Below are positions 1 through 8,423 of a stretch of DNA of 64,000 nt, piece by piece. The notes beneath the pieces are model-generated. The model saw only the letters and a program-made list of their open reading frames with translations. It made no database searches and had not been told where the DNA came from. The stretch is taken from NCBI GenBank assembly GCA_958296345.1, contig CATQIJ010000006.1, positions 186,001 through 250,000 of the forward strand. Direction: 5' to 3'. The position numbers and the translations under genes are program-made. Source of the DNA: an uncultured Rhizobiaceae bacterium. GTDB lineage: Bacteria > Pseudomonadota > Alphaproteobacteria > Rhizobiales > Rhizobiaceae. Position 1 is the stretch's first letter. Each line of letters opens with the position of its first letter.

Positions 1-72
1 CGCCTTTGTTACAAACTGAAAACTGAGTCTTGCAGTTTCTGCTATGTTTGCGACAGCCGCGAAAAGCCCCAT
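1..72 (-). CDS. Partial hypothetical protein, N-terminus only
   Basis: An open frame on the minus strand starts with ATG at 72 and runs off the left edge of the window. The 24 visible residues (MGLFAAVANIAETARLSFQF and four more) have a plausible protein composition. An AAAGG sequence lies about 7 bases upstream of the ATG. No family is recognised. The reading rests only on codon appearance and the ribosome site, so it is a weak call. Confidence 0.3.
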   Translation of the reverse strand, partial: MGLFAAVANIAETARLSFQFVTKA

Positions 73-279
73 GCGCCGCCTTTAGCTCTGGCGAAGGCTA
101 GGCATTTGGTGGTCCCGGTCTTTAGTTAGCAGTCGGTTGCAATTGTTATAAATATACCTCTTATTCCCCAATCAAATCCCTTGAGTCTTCATCATAATAT
201 CAAGCTGAAACATTTCTTCTTTCAGTCGGCGCAGGCCGCGCTCGGTTTGAGTTTCGTTTTCATAAGTTTCACTGCGCAG

Positions 280-483
280 TCATTTTCCTTTGGCCTCATT
301 CATCCGCGCTTTGCCTTCTTGTGTGCAGGCTGGCCACCCTTGAGTTCGGGCGCAAGTACCACGCGTGCCGCCCAGACAAGATTGCTTCTCACGACATGCC
401 TGATGGGCGCAAGACTTCCATGCGTTGATGTCCGTTTGAAGGAGTTTTGCAGCATTAAAGCGTAATGTTTGGGGTAGGGGCAT
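280..483 (-). CDS. Small cysteine-rich hypothetical protein with in-frame TGA
   Basis: This 67-residue protein starts at ATG 483, which is preceded by an AAAGGAACCAA ribosome site. It has five cysteines in patterns such as CAHQACREKQSC and GTCARTQGWPAC, which could bind a metal, but I do not recognise the family. The TGA at 280-282 is followed in the same frame by 35 further sensible residues (start LRSETYENETQTERGLRRLK) to a TGA at 172-174. The original product may therefore have been 103 residues and may be interrupted by one nonsense codon or a sequence error. The plus-strand frames over the same DNA look like shadows. Confidence 0.4.
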   Translation of the reverse strand: MPLPQTLRFNAAKLLQTDINAWKSCAHQACREKQSCLGGTRGTCARTQGWPACTQEGKARMNEAKGK

Positions 484-667
484 TTGGTTCCTTTATGTGT
501 TTCGTCACAAGGAGGAGGCAGACACAGATCTGCATTCACTCACCCATTACGAGCGGTGGTACTTAATTTTCTGGCGAACAATTCAAAAGGATTTGCTTCG
601 CTGATATCCCTCCGTGGCAGGATAAGCCAAAACGCTAGTCCGTGAGCCGCTGCTCGGAAACAAACTA

Positions 668-727
668 TGGAGCTTTCGATTGAAAACCTTCCGTAGTCTT
701 TTTATTGGCTTTCATTCGAAAGCTCCA
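668..727. repeat. Long inverted repeat (18-bp arms, 24-nt loop)
   Basis: The arms are TGGAGCTTTCGATTGAAA at 668-685 and its reverse complement with one mismatch at 710-727. Together they form a large hairpin in DNA or RNA. It lies in a gene-free stretch (about 540-1075), and no T-run follows on either side that would make it an ordinary terminator. It could be a structured RNA, a decayed mobile-element end or a cruciform. Confidence 0.6.
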
Positions 728-786
728 CGCAGAGATTTTAGTACCCGCTCCCAAAGTAAACGATGGGGCTCTGGCCTTCGAGGTGA

Positions 787-807
787 GGTTGCGCCCGACA
801 CGCAACC
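787..807. repeat. Perfect 7-bp stem, 7-nt loop hairpin
   Basis: GGTTGCG (787-793) and CGCAACC (801-807) flank the loop CCCGACA. An outer pair, GGTGAG at 783-788 (overlapping the inner stem) and CTCACC downstream near 830, could extend the structure. It lies 60 bp from the 668-727 hairpin in the same non-coding stretch, so the two may belong to one structured transcript. No RNA family is recognised. Confidence 0.45.
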
Positions 808-1043
808 ATGACCGTTTTCATTTCATCTCACCGTAGTTCGTGCTATTCACATCAAACTACCCAAGAACAACAACGCACCGCTCTGCTTTCACCCATTCAC
901 GGAACACTTCGGTCATGAGCCGCCGTTTGCCGAAACAAGTGATATGAGAATTATGCTTGAGGGTTTTGGGGTGGGGAAAAGTTTTTTATGCAAAGCAAAT
1001 CCAATTGATTTGTTTGCCTTCAATAAAGCAAAGAAAAAACTAC

Positions 1044-1061
1044 CTCCCCTCAAGGGGGGAG
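1044..1061. repeat. GC-rich palindromic repeat, copy 1
   Basis: CTCCCC-TCAA-GGGGGGAG forms a short hairpin. The same kind of element recurs at 1358-1377 and, more divergent, at 1516-1535. Repeats of this CTCCCCCTTGAGGGGGAG type are common between genes in Rhizobiales genomes. Confidence 0.55.
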
Positions 1062-1077
1062 ACTTGCGGCGCGATTG

Positions 1078-1238
1078 CTATGCTTTAGCGGCCAAGCCTT
1101 CTGTGTTGAGCTTTTCATTTTTACGTGCAGCTGCAACAGATGGGGAAATGGCTTTTTCCACCATGTCGTGGCGGTTTGTAAGGGTGTAATGAGCGCCTGA
1201 GCTAGACCGTAGGCGAATTCGCGGATTGCGTTCAACAT
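1078..1238 (-). pseudogene. Small hypothetical gene, probably frameshifted
   Basis: A strong ribosome site (AGAGAGGACGAAATC) precedes ATG 1238. The first frame reads MLNAIREFAYGLAQAL. The coherent continuation is in another frame (TLTNRHDMVEKAISPSVA, then an Ala/Lys/Glu-rich end) and stops at TAG 1078-1080. A single indel near 1185-1200 would join the two into a protein of about 52 residues. I do not recognise the family. The composition of both halves suggests a real small gene, either broken or misread. Confidence 0.35.
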
Positions 1239-1357
1239 GATTTCGTCCTCTCTTTAAAAGTTCATACTATAAAGATAGCGCCGAATGGCTGGGCTTGCCA
1301 ATGCCAATCTTGCAACCGAACCATGCAAAAATGTGGGGGGTGAGAGCAATATATTTT

Positions 1358-1377
1358 TCTCCCCCCTTGAGGGGGAG
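1358..1377. repeat. GC-rich palindromic repeat, copy 2
   Basis: This is a C-rich/TTGA/G-rich hairpin, TTCTCCCCCC-TTGA-GGGGGAGA, and the best preserved of the three copies. The gene-free stretch around it (1240-1545) holds no coding frame that I can support. Confidence 0.6.
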
Positions 1378-1515
1378 AATGCCGGCTCTTTGATTTAGCC
1401 TTGGCTAAATCATTAGAACGGCAAGAGGGGGTAAGTGGCAGGAACTTGAGTTCAAAATTTGCCGTAAATTCTCCCCCACCCATTCCCGCTACGTGCTAAG
1501 CACTTGCGCTCATGT

Positions 1516-1535
1516 GCCTCCCTCCAGGGGGAGGC
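1516..1535. repeat. GC-rich palindromic repeat, copy 3
   Basis: GCCTCCC-TCCAGG-GGGAGGC is a 7-bp perfect stem just downstream of the small minus-strand gene ending at 1547. It has no T-run, so it is listed as a repeat rather than a terminator. Confidence 0.5.
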
Positions 1536-1546
1536 GGACTTGCCCC

Positions 1547-1726
1547 TTACTCCTGCCCAATCAACCCAACCCGCTCGCGCAAATCCTCATTCATCATCTT
1601 GTAGACTTCGGGTTCTTGAGCAGGAAAAGCCTCAATCTCTTTCCCCGTGTTGCGCATGTGGTGTAAAATCAGCGCGAATATCACTGCCGAAAAAGCAAAC
1701 GGCACGATAAGCCAAGCCAATTGCAT
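1547..1726 (-). CDS. Small single-span membrane protein
   Basis: The 59 residues begin MQLAWLIVPFAFSAVIFALI, one hydrophobic span, followed by a charged cytoplasmic tail (HHMRNTGKEIEAFPAQEP). No family is recognised. A second start lies upstream at ATG 1785 with a good GGAG ribosome site. It opens the frame MPDYHFGQDLLDTYQSMSML, which overlaps the membrane segment in a different frame. The native protein may therefore start at 1785 with one indel near 1726-1732, or the two short frames may be translationally coupled. Confidence 0.45.
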   Translation of the reverse strand: MQLAWLIVPFAFSAVIFALILHHMRNTGKEIEAFPAQEPEVYKMMNEDLRERVGLIGQE

Positions 1727-1833
1727 AACATCGACATGCTCTGGTAAGTGTCCAGCAGGTCTTGTCCGAAGTGGTAATCGGGCATGGTGCGCTCCGTAAA
1801 TGTTAAAGATGGATATGATATAAATAACATAAT

Positions 1834-1849
1834 ATGACATATATGTCAT
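1834..1849. promoter_or_regulatory. Perfect 16-bp palindrome, candidate operator
   Basis: ATGACATATATGTCAT is a perfect palindrome in the divergent region between the small membrane protein and the XRE regulator, 36 bp before the regulator's start. Size, symmetry and position fit an autoregulatory operator for the XRE protein. This is inference from position only. Confidence 0.45.
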
Positions 1850-1884
1850 GGATAGTTTTGTCCAGTGCTGGGCAAACTTTATTC

Positions 1885-2085
1885 ATGAAAACCAAAGAAA
1901 AATTCGGAATTGCTGTCCGTAAAAGACGAAAAGAACTTGGCCTGTCTCAAGAAGACTTGGGTTTAAGGATAGGGCTTGATCAAGGCTACGTCAGCCGCAT
2001 TGAGCAAGGTCAAATGAACATCACCCTCGATACCATGGAAGAGATTTGTAAGGTGTTGGATGTGGGTGTGGCGGAGATGTTTTAA
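1885..2085 (+). CDS. XRE-family helix-turn-helix regulator
   Basis: This compact DNA-binding protein of about 66 residues is essentially one Cro/C1-type helix-turn-helix domain. The core is visible as RKRRKELGLSQEDLG followed by the recognition region DQGYVSRIEQG and the end TLDTMEEICKVLDVGVAEMF. I chose ATG 1885 because the domain begins right after it. The longer frame from 1834 starts inside the palindrome and adds only unrelated residues. Such single-domain repressors often control their own promoter or a nearby mobile or toxin gene, but no such partner is visible. Confidence 0.85.
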   Translation: MKTKEKFGIAVRKRRKELGLSQEDLGLRIGLDQGYVSRIEQGQMNITLDTMEEICKVLDVGVAEMF

Positions 2086-2354
2086 ATAGTAGTCTCGGCC
2101 CATACCTGCCGTTCGTTGGAAAATCAAATTTCATTGCGACTGTCCCTAAACCTGCCATTCAATTTACATCATCATTTTTGACCTCAACGGCTACGCAGTG
2201 GACAAAGTGACAGTTTTTTTGTGCCGTATATCTAGTTTACAACATCTTTCGTTATACTAATATATGACATTGGAAAACACCTAATGAATGTCGGTAGATG
2301 AATGAAACTATCTGGTATATAAAATTATGAACGATACAATTTTAAGCTTTATTC
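2086..2354. other. Intergenic region before phoR
   Basis: This is an AT-rich gap. Two near-identical strings (ACCTGCCGTTC and ACCTGCCATTC) occur about 45 bp apart. No PHO box is seen here. The frame of phoR is closed by a TAA at 2343, so no upstream membrane segment can be read in that frame. Confidence 0.4.
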
Positions 2355-3401
2355 ATGACAGATAAAACCTTGCACATCGCTTTGAATGCGTTTCAGGAAG
2401 CAGTGTTTGTTTTGAGTGAAGAGCGGACTATATTATTCCAAAATCATGTTGCTGAAGAACTTTTCGGAAAAGGGTTTATAGGCAGTGATTTTGTGCAAGT
2501 TATTCGCCATCCCGAATGCATGAAAATTATTGATCGGGTACTAAGCGGAGAAAAATCTGCGGGAAAATCTATTACGGTTGATTATCCAGTAAAGGCTCTT
2601 TTCAATGTGCTTGTGTCCAATATATCCCTAGATCATCAGCAAGAAATAAGAATCCTTGCCAGCCTTGAAGATATTTCTGATTTACAGGAAGCTGAGCAGA
2701 TGCGGTCAGATTTTGTTGCCAATGTAAGTCATGAACTGCGCTCACCATTAACAGCGCTTGCAGGATTTACTGAAACCCTACGCGGCTCTGCCAAAGATGA
2801 CGAAGTAGCAAGAGATCGTTTTCTTGGGTTGATGGAGCGTGAGGCTTCAAGAATGACAAGGTTGATTTCTGATCTTTTATCCCTGTCTAAAGTTGAAGCC
2901 AACTTGCGTATTCGCCCAAATGGACAGGTAGATATTGCCACACTTATTCAAAGGATAAAAACCACGCTAGGTGAGTAAGCAATAAAAGAAAAGAAAAGAC
3001 TTAAAATCAATGTTGCCTGCCAGAACACAATCATCATAGGAAATGAAGAAGAATTAACGCAGGTTTTCCAAAACCTAATTGAAAACGCAATCAAATATGG
3101 AGCGCCTGATTCCAAAGTGACCATTGATGTTTCCGAGCGGCAAAATATTGCTGGTATTCCGGGCGTAGCAATGGCTATTGAAGTTTCTGATCAGGGAAAC
3201 GGCATCGCTAAAGAACATATTGCCCGACTTACAGAACGTTTTTATCGTGTCGACACACATCGTTCCCGCGACAAGGGTGGCACCGGCCTTGGGCTGGCTA
3301 TCGTCAAGCATATTGTTAACCGCCATCGCGGACGGATGCATATTGATAGCGAGGTTGGCGTTGGCAGTACCTTCAGTATCTACCTGCCGATCAAGCATTA
3401 A
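2355..3401 (+). pseudogene. phoR: PhoR phosphate sensor histidine kinase, internal TAA stop
   Basis: PhoR autophosphorylates on His and passes phosphate to PhoB when phosphate is scarce. Residues 1-110 form a PAS-like domain. The HisKA box is visible (FVANVSHELRSPLTALAGF), followed after 2979 by the ATPase boxes N (FQNLIENAIKYG), G1 (DQGNGI) and G2 (GGTGLGLAIVKHIV). The two parts are in the same frame and are separated only by a TAA at 2976-2978, so one nonsense codon (or a miscall) splits the gene into a 207-residue sensor part and a catalytic part. No transmembrane segment is encoded, whereas PhoR proteins normally have an N-terminal one. It lies directly upstream of pstS in the usual rhizobial order. 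Confidence 0.85.
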
Positions 3402-3430
3402 ATTTAATATCTTCCCGTCTTAAACCCGCA

Positions 3431-3459
3431 CTGTCACATAAGTGTCATGTAACAGTCAT
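3431..3459 (+). promoter_or_regulatory. PHO box (three 11-bp-spaced heptamers)
   Basis: CTGTCAC (3431), GTGTCAT (3442) and CAGTCAT (3453) are spaced exactly 11 bp apart. This matches the direct-repeat PHO box consensus CTGTCAT-N4-CTGTCAT bound by PhoB dimers. It lies about 55-80 bp before the pstS start, where a PhoB-activated promoter is expected. Confidence 0.85.
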
Positions 3460-3512
3460 AGAGGCTACATATCCAAATTAATTGGATGTGTATTCTAACA
3501 GGAGAGATTGGC

Positions 3513-4556
3513 ATGTCAGTCACGAAACCAATTATCGCAGTTTTAGCCAGCGCCCTTGCGCTTTCGGTATCAACATCATCAGCTTTTGCCCGCGACCAAA
3601 TCAGCGTCGTAGGTTCATCAACTGTGTTTCCATTTGCAACTGCTGTTGCTGAGCGGTTCGGTAAAAACACCGAGTTCAAAACACCCGTTGTTGAAAGCAC
3701 TGGTTCAGGTGGCGGCCTAAAATTATTCTGCTCTGGTGTTGGTGAAAACACACCGGATATCACAAATGCATCACGCCGCATCAAGGCTTCTGAAGTTGAA
3801 CTTTGTGCAAAAAATGGCGTTGCCGAGATCGTCGAGGTTAAAGTCGGTTATGATGGTATCGTACTGGCAAACTCACGTGCTTCGGATGTTATGAAGCTTT
3901 CTAGAAAGGACATTTTTCTAGCGCTTGCTAAATATGTGCCAGATGGAGAAGGCAAGACAAAACCGAACCCTTATAAAACTTGGGCAGATGTAAATTCTGC
4001 ACTTCCTGCTATTAAGATTGAGGTGCTTGGTCCTCCCCCAACTTCAGGTACGCGTGATGCTTTTGTTGAGCTTGCGATGGAAGGCGGTTGTAAAAAGATC
4101 GACTGGATCAAGGCGTTGAAAAAGACTGACAAAAACGCGTATAAAGCGCTGTGCCACACAATTCGTGAAGATGGCGGCTATGTTGAGGCTGGTGAAAACG
4201 ATAATCTGATTGTTCAAAAACTTGAAGCAAACCCATCTGCATTTGGTATCTTTGGCTACAGCTTCCTTGATCAAAATTCTGACAAGGTTCAAGGCAGCAC
4301 AATTGGCGATGTAGAACCAACTTTCGAAAATATTGCAGAAGGTGATTATCCTGTATCCCGTTCGCTTTATTTTTATGTGAAAAAAGCACACATCGGCGTT
4401 GTTCCCGGCATTGAAGGTTTTCTCGCCGAGTTCATTAGTGAAGACGCAGCTGGTGAAGATGGCTATCTTGTTGACAAGGGGTTGATCCCGATGACAGAAG
4501 AAGAATCTGCTGAATGGAAAGCTAAAGTGAAAAGCTTGGAAAATCTTTCCATGTAA
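3513..4556 (+). CDS. pstS: Phosphate ABC transporter substrate-binding protein PstS
   Basis: This is the periplasmic phosphate-binding protein of the high-affinity Pst uptake system. I chose ATG 3513 because AGGAGA lies just before it and the protein then begins with a Sec signal peptide (hydrophobic core AVLASALALSVSTSSAFA, cleavage before RDQ). The mature protein shows the PstS-type phosphate-binding loops GSSTVFPFA and TGSGGGLKLFCSG, plus GPPPTSGTRDAF. The length (347 residues) is normal for the family. It is the first gene of pstSCAB-phoU-phoB and sits behind a PHO box, so it should be induced by phosphate starvation through PhoB. Confidence 0.96.
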   Translation: MSVTKPIIAVLASALALSVSTSSAFARDQISVVGSSTVFPFATAVAERFGKNTEFKTPVVESTGSGGGLKLFCSGVGENTPDITNASRRIKASEVELCAKNGVAEIVEVKVGYDGIVLANSRASDVMKLSRKDIFLALAKYVPDGEGKTKPNPYKTWADVNSALPAIKIEVLGPPPTSGTRDAFVELAMEGGCKKIDWIKALKKTDKNAYKALCHTIREDGGYVEAGENDNLIVQKLEANPSAFGIFGYSFLDQNSDKVQGSTIGDVEPTFENIAEGDYPVSRSLYFYVKKAHIGVVPGIEGFLAEFISEDAAGEDGYLVDKGLIPMTEEESAEWKAKVKSLENLSM

Positions 4557-4629
4557 TTATGCAATACGGTTTATCGCCATTCATCTGGCATATGCCAGAG
4601 GCGCTAAGCCAAATTCTTTTGGGAGAATA

Positions 4630-5583
4630 ATGCAACAACGCAACTCACAAACGATTAATGTTACCAGAAACGCCACGGGTCAAAAAACCAGAGAAATACT
4701 GGTATTAGCACTTTTGTTGGTGTGCTCTTTGGTTGCTGTTTTAACAACCATCGGAATTGTTGCATCGCTTGCTTTTGAAGCGTTTCGGTTTTTTCAGGAA
4801 GTCTCTTTATTTGATTTTCTGTTTGGACTGGAATGGAGTCCGCAAACGGCCCTGAGATCAGATCAGGTTGGTTCATCGGGTTCCTTTGGTGCAATACCGC
4901 TAATCACTGGTACATTATTAATCAGCGCAATTGCGATGGCTATAGCGACCCCTTTAGGGCTTTTATCTGCTATCTATTTGGCTGAATATGCATCAGATGG
5001 TGCTCGTTCGGTCATAAAGCCCTTGCTTGAATTACTAGCTGGGATCCCAACTGTTGTTTATGGGTTTTTTGCAGCCCTTGTGATCGCTCCAATGCTCAGA
5101 AATTCAGGCGAAAATGTTGGTCTGGTTATTTCATCAGAGAGTGCGCTTGCAGCTGGTCTTACCATGGGGATTATGATTGTCCCGCTTGTTTCCTCGCTTT
5201 CTGATGATGTAATTAATGCAGTTCCACAATCCTTGCGTGATGCATCATATGCTCTTGGCTCAACGCAGGCTGAAACCATCAAGCAGGTTGTTTTACCAGC
5301 AGCCATTCCAGGAATTGCTGGCAGCTTGTTACTAGCAGCATCACGAGCAATAGGTGAAACCATGATTGTTGTTATGGCAGCTGGACTTGCCGCCAATTTA
5401 ACCGCCAACCCTTTTGAGGCTGTAACCACGGTAACGGTGCAAATTGTTACTCTGCTAACGGGAGATCAGGAGTTTGATAGTGCTAAAACCTTATCAGCTT
5501 TTGCGCTTGGTCTACTGCTATTTATTATTACGCTATGCATGAATGTGGCGGCGCTTAAAATTGTTGACCGTTACAAGGAATAA
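4630..5583 (+). CDS. pstC: Phosphate ABC transporter permease PstC
   Basis: This 317-residue integral membrane subunit forms the phosphate channel with PstA. Hydrophobic spans are visible from residue 25 to the C-terminus. The cytoplasmic EAA-type loop that contacts PstB is present (SLRDASYALGSTQAETIKQV), followed by the helix AIPGIAGSLLLAASRAIGET. The start ATG 4630 follows a GGGAGAATA ribosome site 70 bp after pstS. The stop at 5583 is one base before pstA, which indicates coupling. Confidence 0.95.
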   Translation: MQQRNSQTINVTRNATGQKTREILVLALLLVCSLVAVLTTIGIVASLAFEAFRFFQEVSLFDFLFGLEWSPQTALRSDQVGSSGSFGAIPLITGTLLISAIAMAIATPLGLLSAIYLAEYASDGARSVIKPLLELLAGIPTVVYGFFAALVIAPMLRNSGENVGLVISSESALAAGLTMGIMIVPLVSSLSDDVINAVPQSLRDASYALGSTQAETIKQVVLPAAIPGIAGSLLLAASRAIGETMIVVMAAGLAANLTANPFEAVTTVTVQIVTLLTGDQEFDSAKTLSAFALGLLLFIITLCMNVAALKIVDRYKE

Positions 5584-5584
5584 T

Positions 5585-6844
5585 ATGACTGATCATATCG
5601 ACATCATTAGGGTTGAAGGATCAACTCGCCACCGCGCACAAAAAAGGTTTCAGCTATACGGACTGTTAGCTGTTAGCCTTTCACTTGCTTTTTTATTTAT
5701 AATGGTGGGTTCCATTGTCTTGCGTGGGAGTTCTGCATTTAGGCAATCGTTTGTACAAGTAGAGATTGAGTTACCAGCAGATGCAATTGACCCTGATGAT
5801 GTAAGGGGAACAAGATTTGGAAAGTTTTTAAAACAAGCTCTGCGTAATAAATTTCCGCAAGCAACTACCCAAAAAGACAAGAAACAACTTTATAAACTTG
5901 TCAGTGCCACGGCTGAGTATTCCATTCGCGAGCAAGTTGAGGATAATCCACAACTCATCGGAACTCATGCAAAAATTTGGGTACGTACTTCAAGTGACGT
6001 TGATATTTATCTGAAAGGATACGTGGATACTGATCTGGATGAAAGTAAGCGGCGACTGAGCGATCAACAGCTTGAGTGGCTTGCTCTTTTGCAACAAGAA
6101 AATAAAATTGAGAGCCGAATTAATACAAAATTCTTTACCGGAGGCGACTCTCGTGAACCTGAACAAGTAGGTGTTTTAGGTGCTGTAATAGGCTCTGCCC
6201 TAAGCCTACTGGTATGTTTTCTGCTGTCTTTTCCACTTGGGGTTTTAACGGCAGTTTACCTCGAAGAATTTGCGCCCAAAAATAAGTTTAACCGTATAAT
6301 TGAAGTTAACATTAATAATCTGGCAGCAGTTCCTTCCATCGTTTTTGGATTACTTGGACTAGCAATTTTCTTAAATTTCTTTGGTCTACCCAGATCAACG
6401 CCTTTGGTGGGTGGAATGGTCCTTGCACTCATGACATTGCCTACCATCATCATTGCATCGCGTGCGTCCCTTCGTGCTGTGCCGCCTTCTATACGAGAAG
6501 CGGCAATGGGTATTGGTGCAAGTAAAGTGCAAACGACCTTTCATCATGTGGTGCCACTTGCCATGCCTGGCATGCTAACCGGATCGATTATTGGCATGGC
6601 GCAGGCGCTTGGTGAAACAGCCCCTCTCTTGATGATCGGGATGGTTGCCTTCATCGTCGATGTGCCGCAGGGCATAACAGACGCAACTACTGCATTACCA
6701 GTTCAGATATTTTTGTGGGCTGATAGTCCTGAACGCGGGTTCTTGGAAAAGACCTCAGCAGCAATTATGGTATTGCTGGCATTTTTAATTGTCATGAATC
6801 TTGTTGCCATCATCTTAAGACGGCGCCTTGAGCAACGTTGGTAG
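5585..6844 (+). CDS. pstA: Phosphate ABC transporter permease PstA
   Basis: This is the second Pst permease subunit. ATG 5585 lies one base after the pstC stop, with AAGGAA as ribosome site; a longer upstream frame only overlaps pstC. At about 419 residues it is longer than a minimal PstA. After the first membrane span it has a hydrophilic stretch of roughly 150 residues that should lie in the periplasm, before the conserved core with the EAA loop (SIREAAMGIGASKVQTTFHH) and LGETAPL. Extended N-termini occur in other alphaproteobacterial PstA proteins, so this is a variant rather than a fusion. Confidence 0.94.
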   Translation: MTDHIDIIRVEGSTRHRAQKRFQLYGLLAVSLSLAFLFIMVGSIVLRGSSAFRQSFVQVEIELPADAIDPDDVRGTRFGKFLKQALRNKFPQATTQKDKKQLYKLVSATAEYSIREQVEDNPQLIGTHAKIWVRTSSDVDIYLKGYVDTDLDESKRRLSDQQLEWLALLQQENKIESRINTKFFTGGDSREPEQVGVLGAVIGSALSLLVCFLLSFPLGVLTAVYLEEFAPKNKFNRIIEVNINNLAAVPSIVFGLLGLAIFLNFFGLPRSTPLVGGMVLALMTLPTIIIASRASLRAVPPSIREAAMGIGASKVQTTFHHVVPLAMPGMLTGSIIGMAQALGETAPLLMIGMVAFIVDVPQGITDATTALPVQIFLWADSPERGFLEKTSAAIMVLLAFLIVMNLVAIILRRRLEQRW

Positions 6845-6853
6845 GAACATAAA

Positions 6854-7675
6854 ATGAATAGTATTGTGATGAGAGAGAATATAAATACAATGATAGAGCA
6901 TAGCGATTTTGCGCCAGAAAATTCAATTATCAGCGCAAAGAACGTTGATGTGTTCTATGGCGAAAAACAAGCACTTTTTAATATGAATCTGGATGTGGTA
7001 GAAAATTCTGTCACGGCTCTTATTGGTCCTTCCGGGTGTGGTAAAAGTACATTATTGCGCTGCTTTAACCGCATGAATGATGTGATACCTATTTGCCACG
7101 TGGAGGGCTCCATAACCTTGGGCGGACAAGATATTCATGCATCAAATGTAGATGTGGTATCTCTTCGCCAGAAAGTGGGAATGGTATTTCAAAAGCCAAA
7201 CCCTTTTCCAAAATCAATTTATGACAACATAGCTTATGGTCCGCGAATCCACGGCATGACCACTTCAAAAGCAGAATTGGATGAAGTTGTTGAAAAGAGC
7301 CTGAAACGGGCGGGCTTATGGGATGAGGTCAAAGACCGCCTGGATAAACTAGGTACGGGGCTTTCTGGTGGTCAGCAACAAAGGCTATGTATTGCGCGAG
7401 CAATTGCCGTCCAACCAAAAGTTATTTTAATGGACGAACCATGTTCTGCCCTTGATCCGATTGCCACAGCAACCGTAGAAGAACTCATCGATGAATTGCG
7501 TGAGCGCTTTACAATTATTATTGTAACCCATTCAATGCAGCAGGCAGCCCGCGTTTCAATGCACACCGCATTTTTTCATTTGGGTAACCTTGTGGAATAT
7601 GGGGCAACATCAGATATCTTTACTGCACCCAAGGATGAACGCACCCAGAATTATATTACCGGGCGTATTGGCTAA
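6854..7675 (+). CDS. pstB: Phosphate ABC transporter ATP-binding protein PstB
   Basis: This cytoplasmic ATPase powers the PstCA channel. Walker A (GPSGCGKST), the Q-loop region ([11 protein letters not shown]), the ABC signature (LSGGQQQR), Walker B ([13 protein letters not shown]) and the H-loop ([11 protein letters not shown]) are all intact. The length is 273 residues, with a slightly long N-terminus. ATG 6854 lies 9 bp after the pstA stop. An in-frame ATG at 6893 (MIEHSD) is a possible shorter start. Confidence 0.96.
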   Translation: MNSIVMRENINTMIEHSDFAPENSIISAKNVDVFYGEKQALFNMNLDVVENSVTALIGPSGCGKSTLLRCFNRMNDVIPICHVEGSITLGGQDIHASNVDVVSLRQKVGMVFQKPNPFPKSIYDNIAYGPRIHGMTTSKAELDEVVEKSLKRAGLWDEVKDRLDKLGTGLSGGQQQRLCIARAIAVQPKVILMDEPCSALDPIATATVEELIDELRERFTIIIVTHSMQQAARVSMHTAFFHLGNLVEYGATSDIFTAPKDERTQNYITGRIG

Positions 7676-7692
7676 TTAATAGGACATGTACA

Positions 7693-8421
7693 ATGGAAAA
7701 TGAGCATATTGTAAAATCGTTTGATGAAGAGCTTACCCAGATTGAAAACATGACTCTTGAAATGGGAGGGTTGGTTGAAACACAAATCTTGGAGTCAATC
7801 ATCGCACTTTGTAATCGTGATCAAGAACTTGCTCAAAAAGTACGGTTGGATGACAAGACTGTTGATGTTCTGGAAAGCCAAATTAATGATTTAACATTAC
7901 GAACACTTGCGCTTCGCCAACCCTTGGCAACGGATTTGCGTAGTGTCATTTGTGCTTTAAAAGTCTCATCAAATTTGGAGCGCATTGGTGATTACGCCAA
8001 AAATATATCCAAACGCACGCAGGTTTTAGCAGATATTAAAAGTGTTGGAACCGCAGAAAGAACCATTAAGCGTATGGGAGAAATGGTTCAAAAAATGGTT
8101 GCGGATGTGCTAGACGCTTACATAAGAAAAGATTTGGCGATGGCAGACGAAATACGTCTTCGTGATGAGGAAGTCGATTATATACATAACACGCTGTTTC
8201 GTGAATTACTGACCTATATGATGGAAAACCCAAGCAATATAACCCTGTGCATGCATTTGCTGTTTATTGCCAGAAATCTTGAGCGTATGGGTGATCATGC
8301 AACAGGCATAGCAGAACAGGTTCATTATGTTGTAACCGGTTCAGCGCCCGAAGAACGCAGGCCAAAAGCCGATAAAACCAGCCATATGTTTGTAGAAGAA
8401 AATCATGAAAGCAAGGAATAA
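7693..8421 (+). CDS. phoU: Phosphate signalling complex protein PhoU
   Basis: PhoU couples the Pst transporter to PhoR and represses PhoB-P signalling when phosphate is plentiful. The protein has the two repeated three-helix PhoU units, each with the metal-binding E/D signature: ALKVSSNLERIGDYAKNISK at about residues 90-108 and LLFIARNLERMGDHATGIAE near 190-208. It ends in a charged tail. The length (242 residues) is typical. It follows pstB by 17 bp and ends two bases before phoB, so it belongs to the same operon. Confidence 0.95.
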   Translation: MENEHIVKSFDEELTQIENMTLEMGGLVETQILESIIALCNRDQELAQKVRLDDKTVDVLESQINDLTLRTLALRQPLATDLRSVICALKVSSNLERIGDYAKNISKRTQVLADIKSVGTAERTIKRMGEMVQKMVADVLDAYIRKDLAMADEIRLRDEEVDYIHNTLFRELLTYMMENPSNITLCMHLLFIARNLERMGDHATGIAEQVHYVVTGSAPEERRPKADKTSHMFVEENHESKE

Positions 8422-8423
8422 CT

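Noticed and set aside
181..465. Plus-strand 94-codon frame
   Set aside because: The minus strand over the same DNA has the better ribosome site and protein-like composition.
560..690. Possible tmRNA, RNase P RNA or other known structured RNA
   Set aside because: None of the conserved core sequences of those RNAs could be found; only the hairpins are reported.
944..1189. Plus-strand 81-codon frame
   Set aside because: It runs through a palindromic repeat and over a minus-strand small gene with a strong ribosome site.
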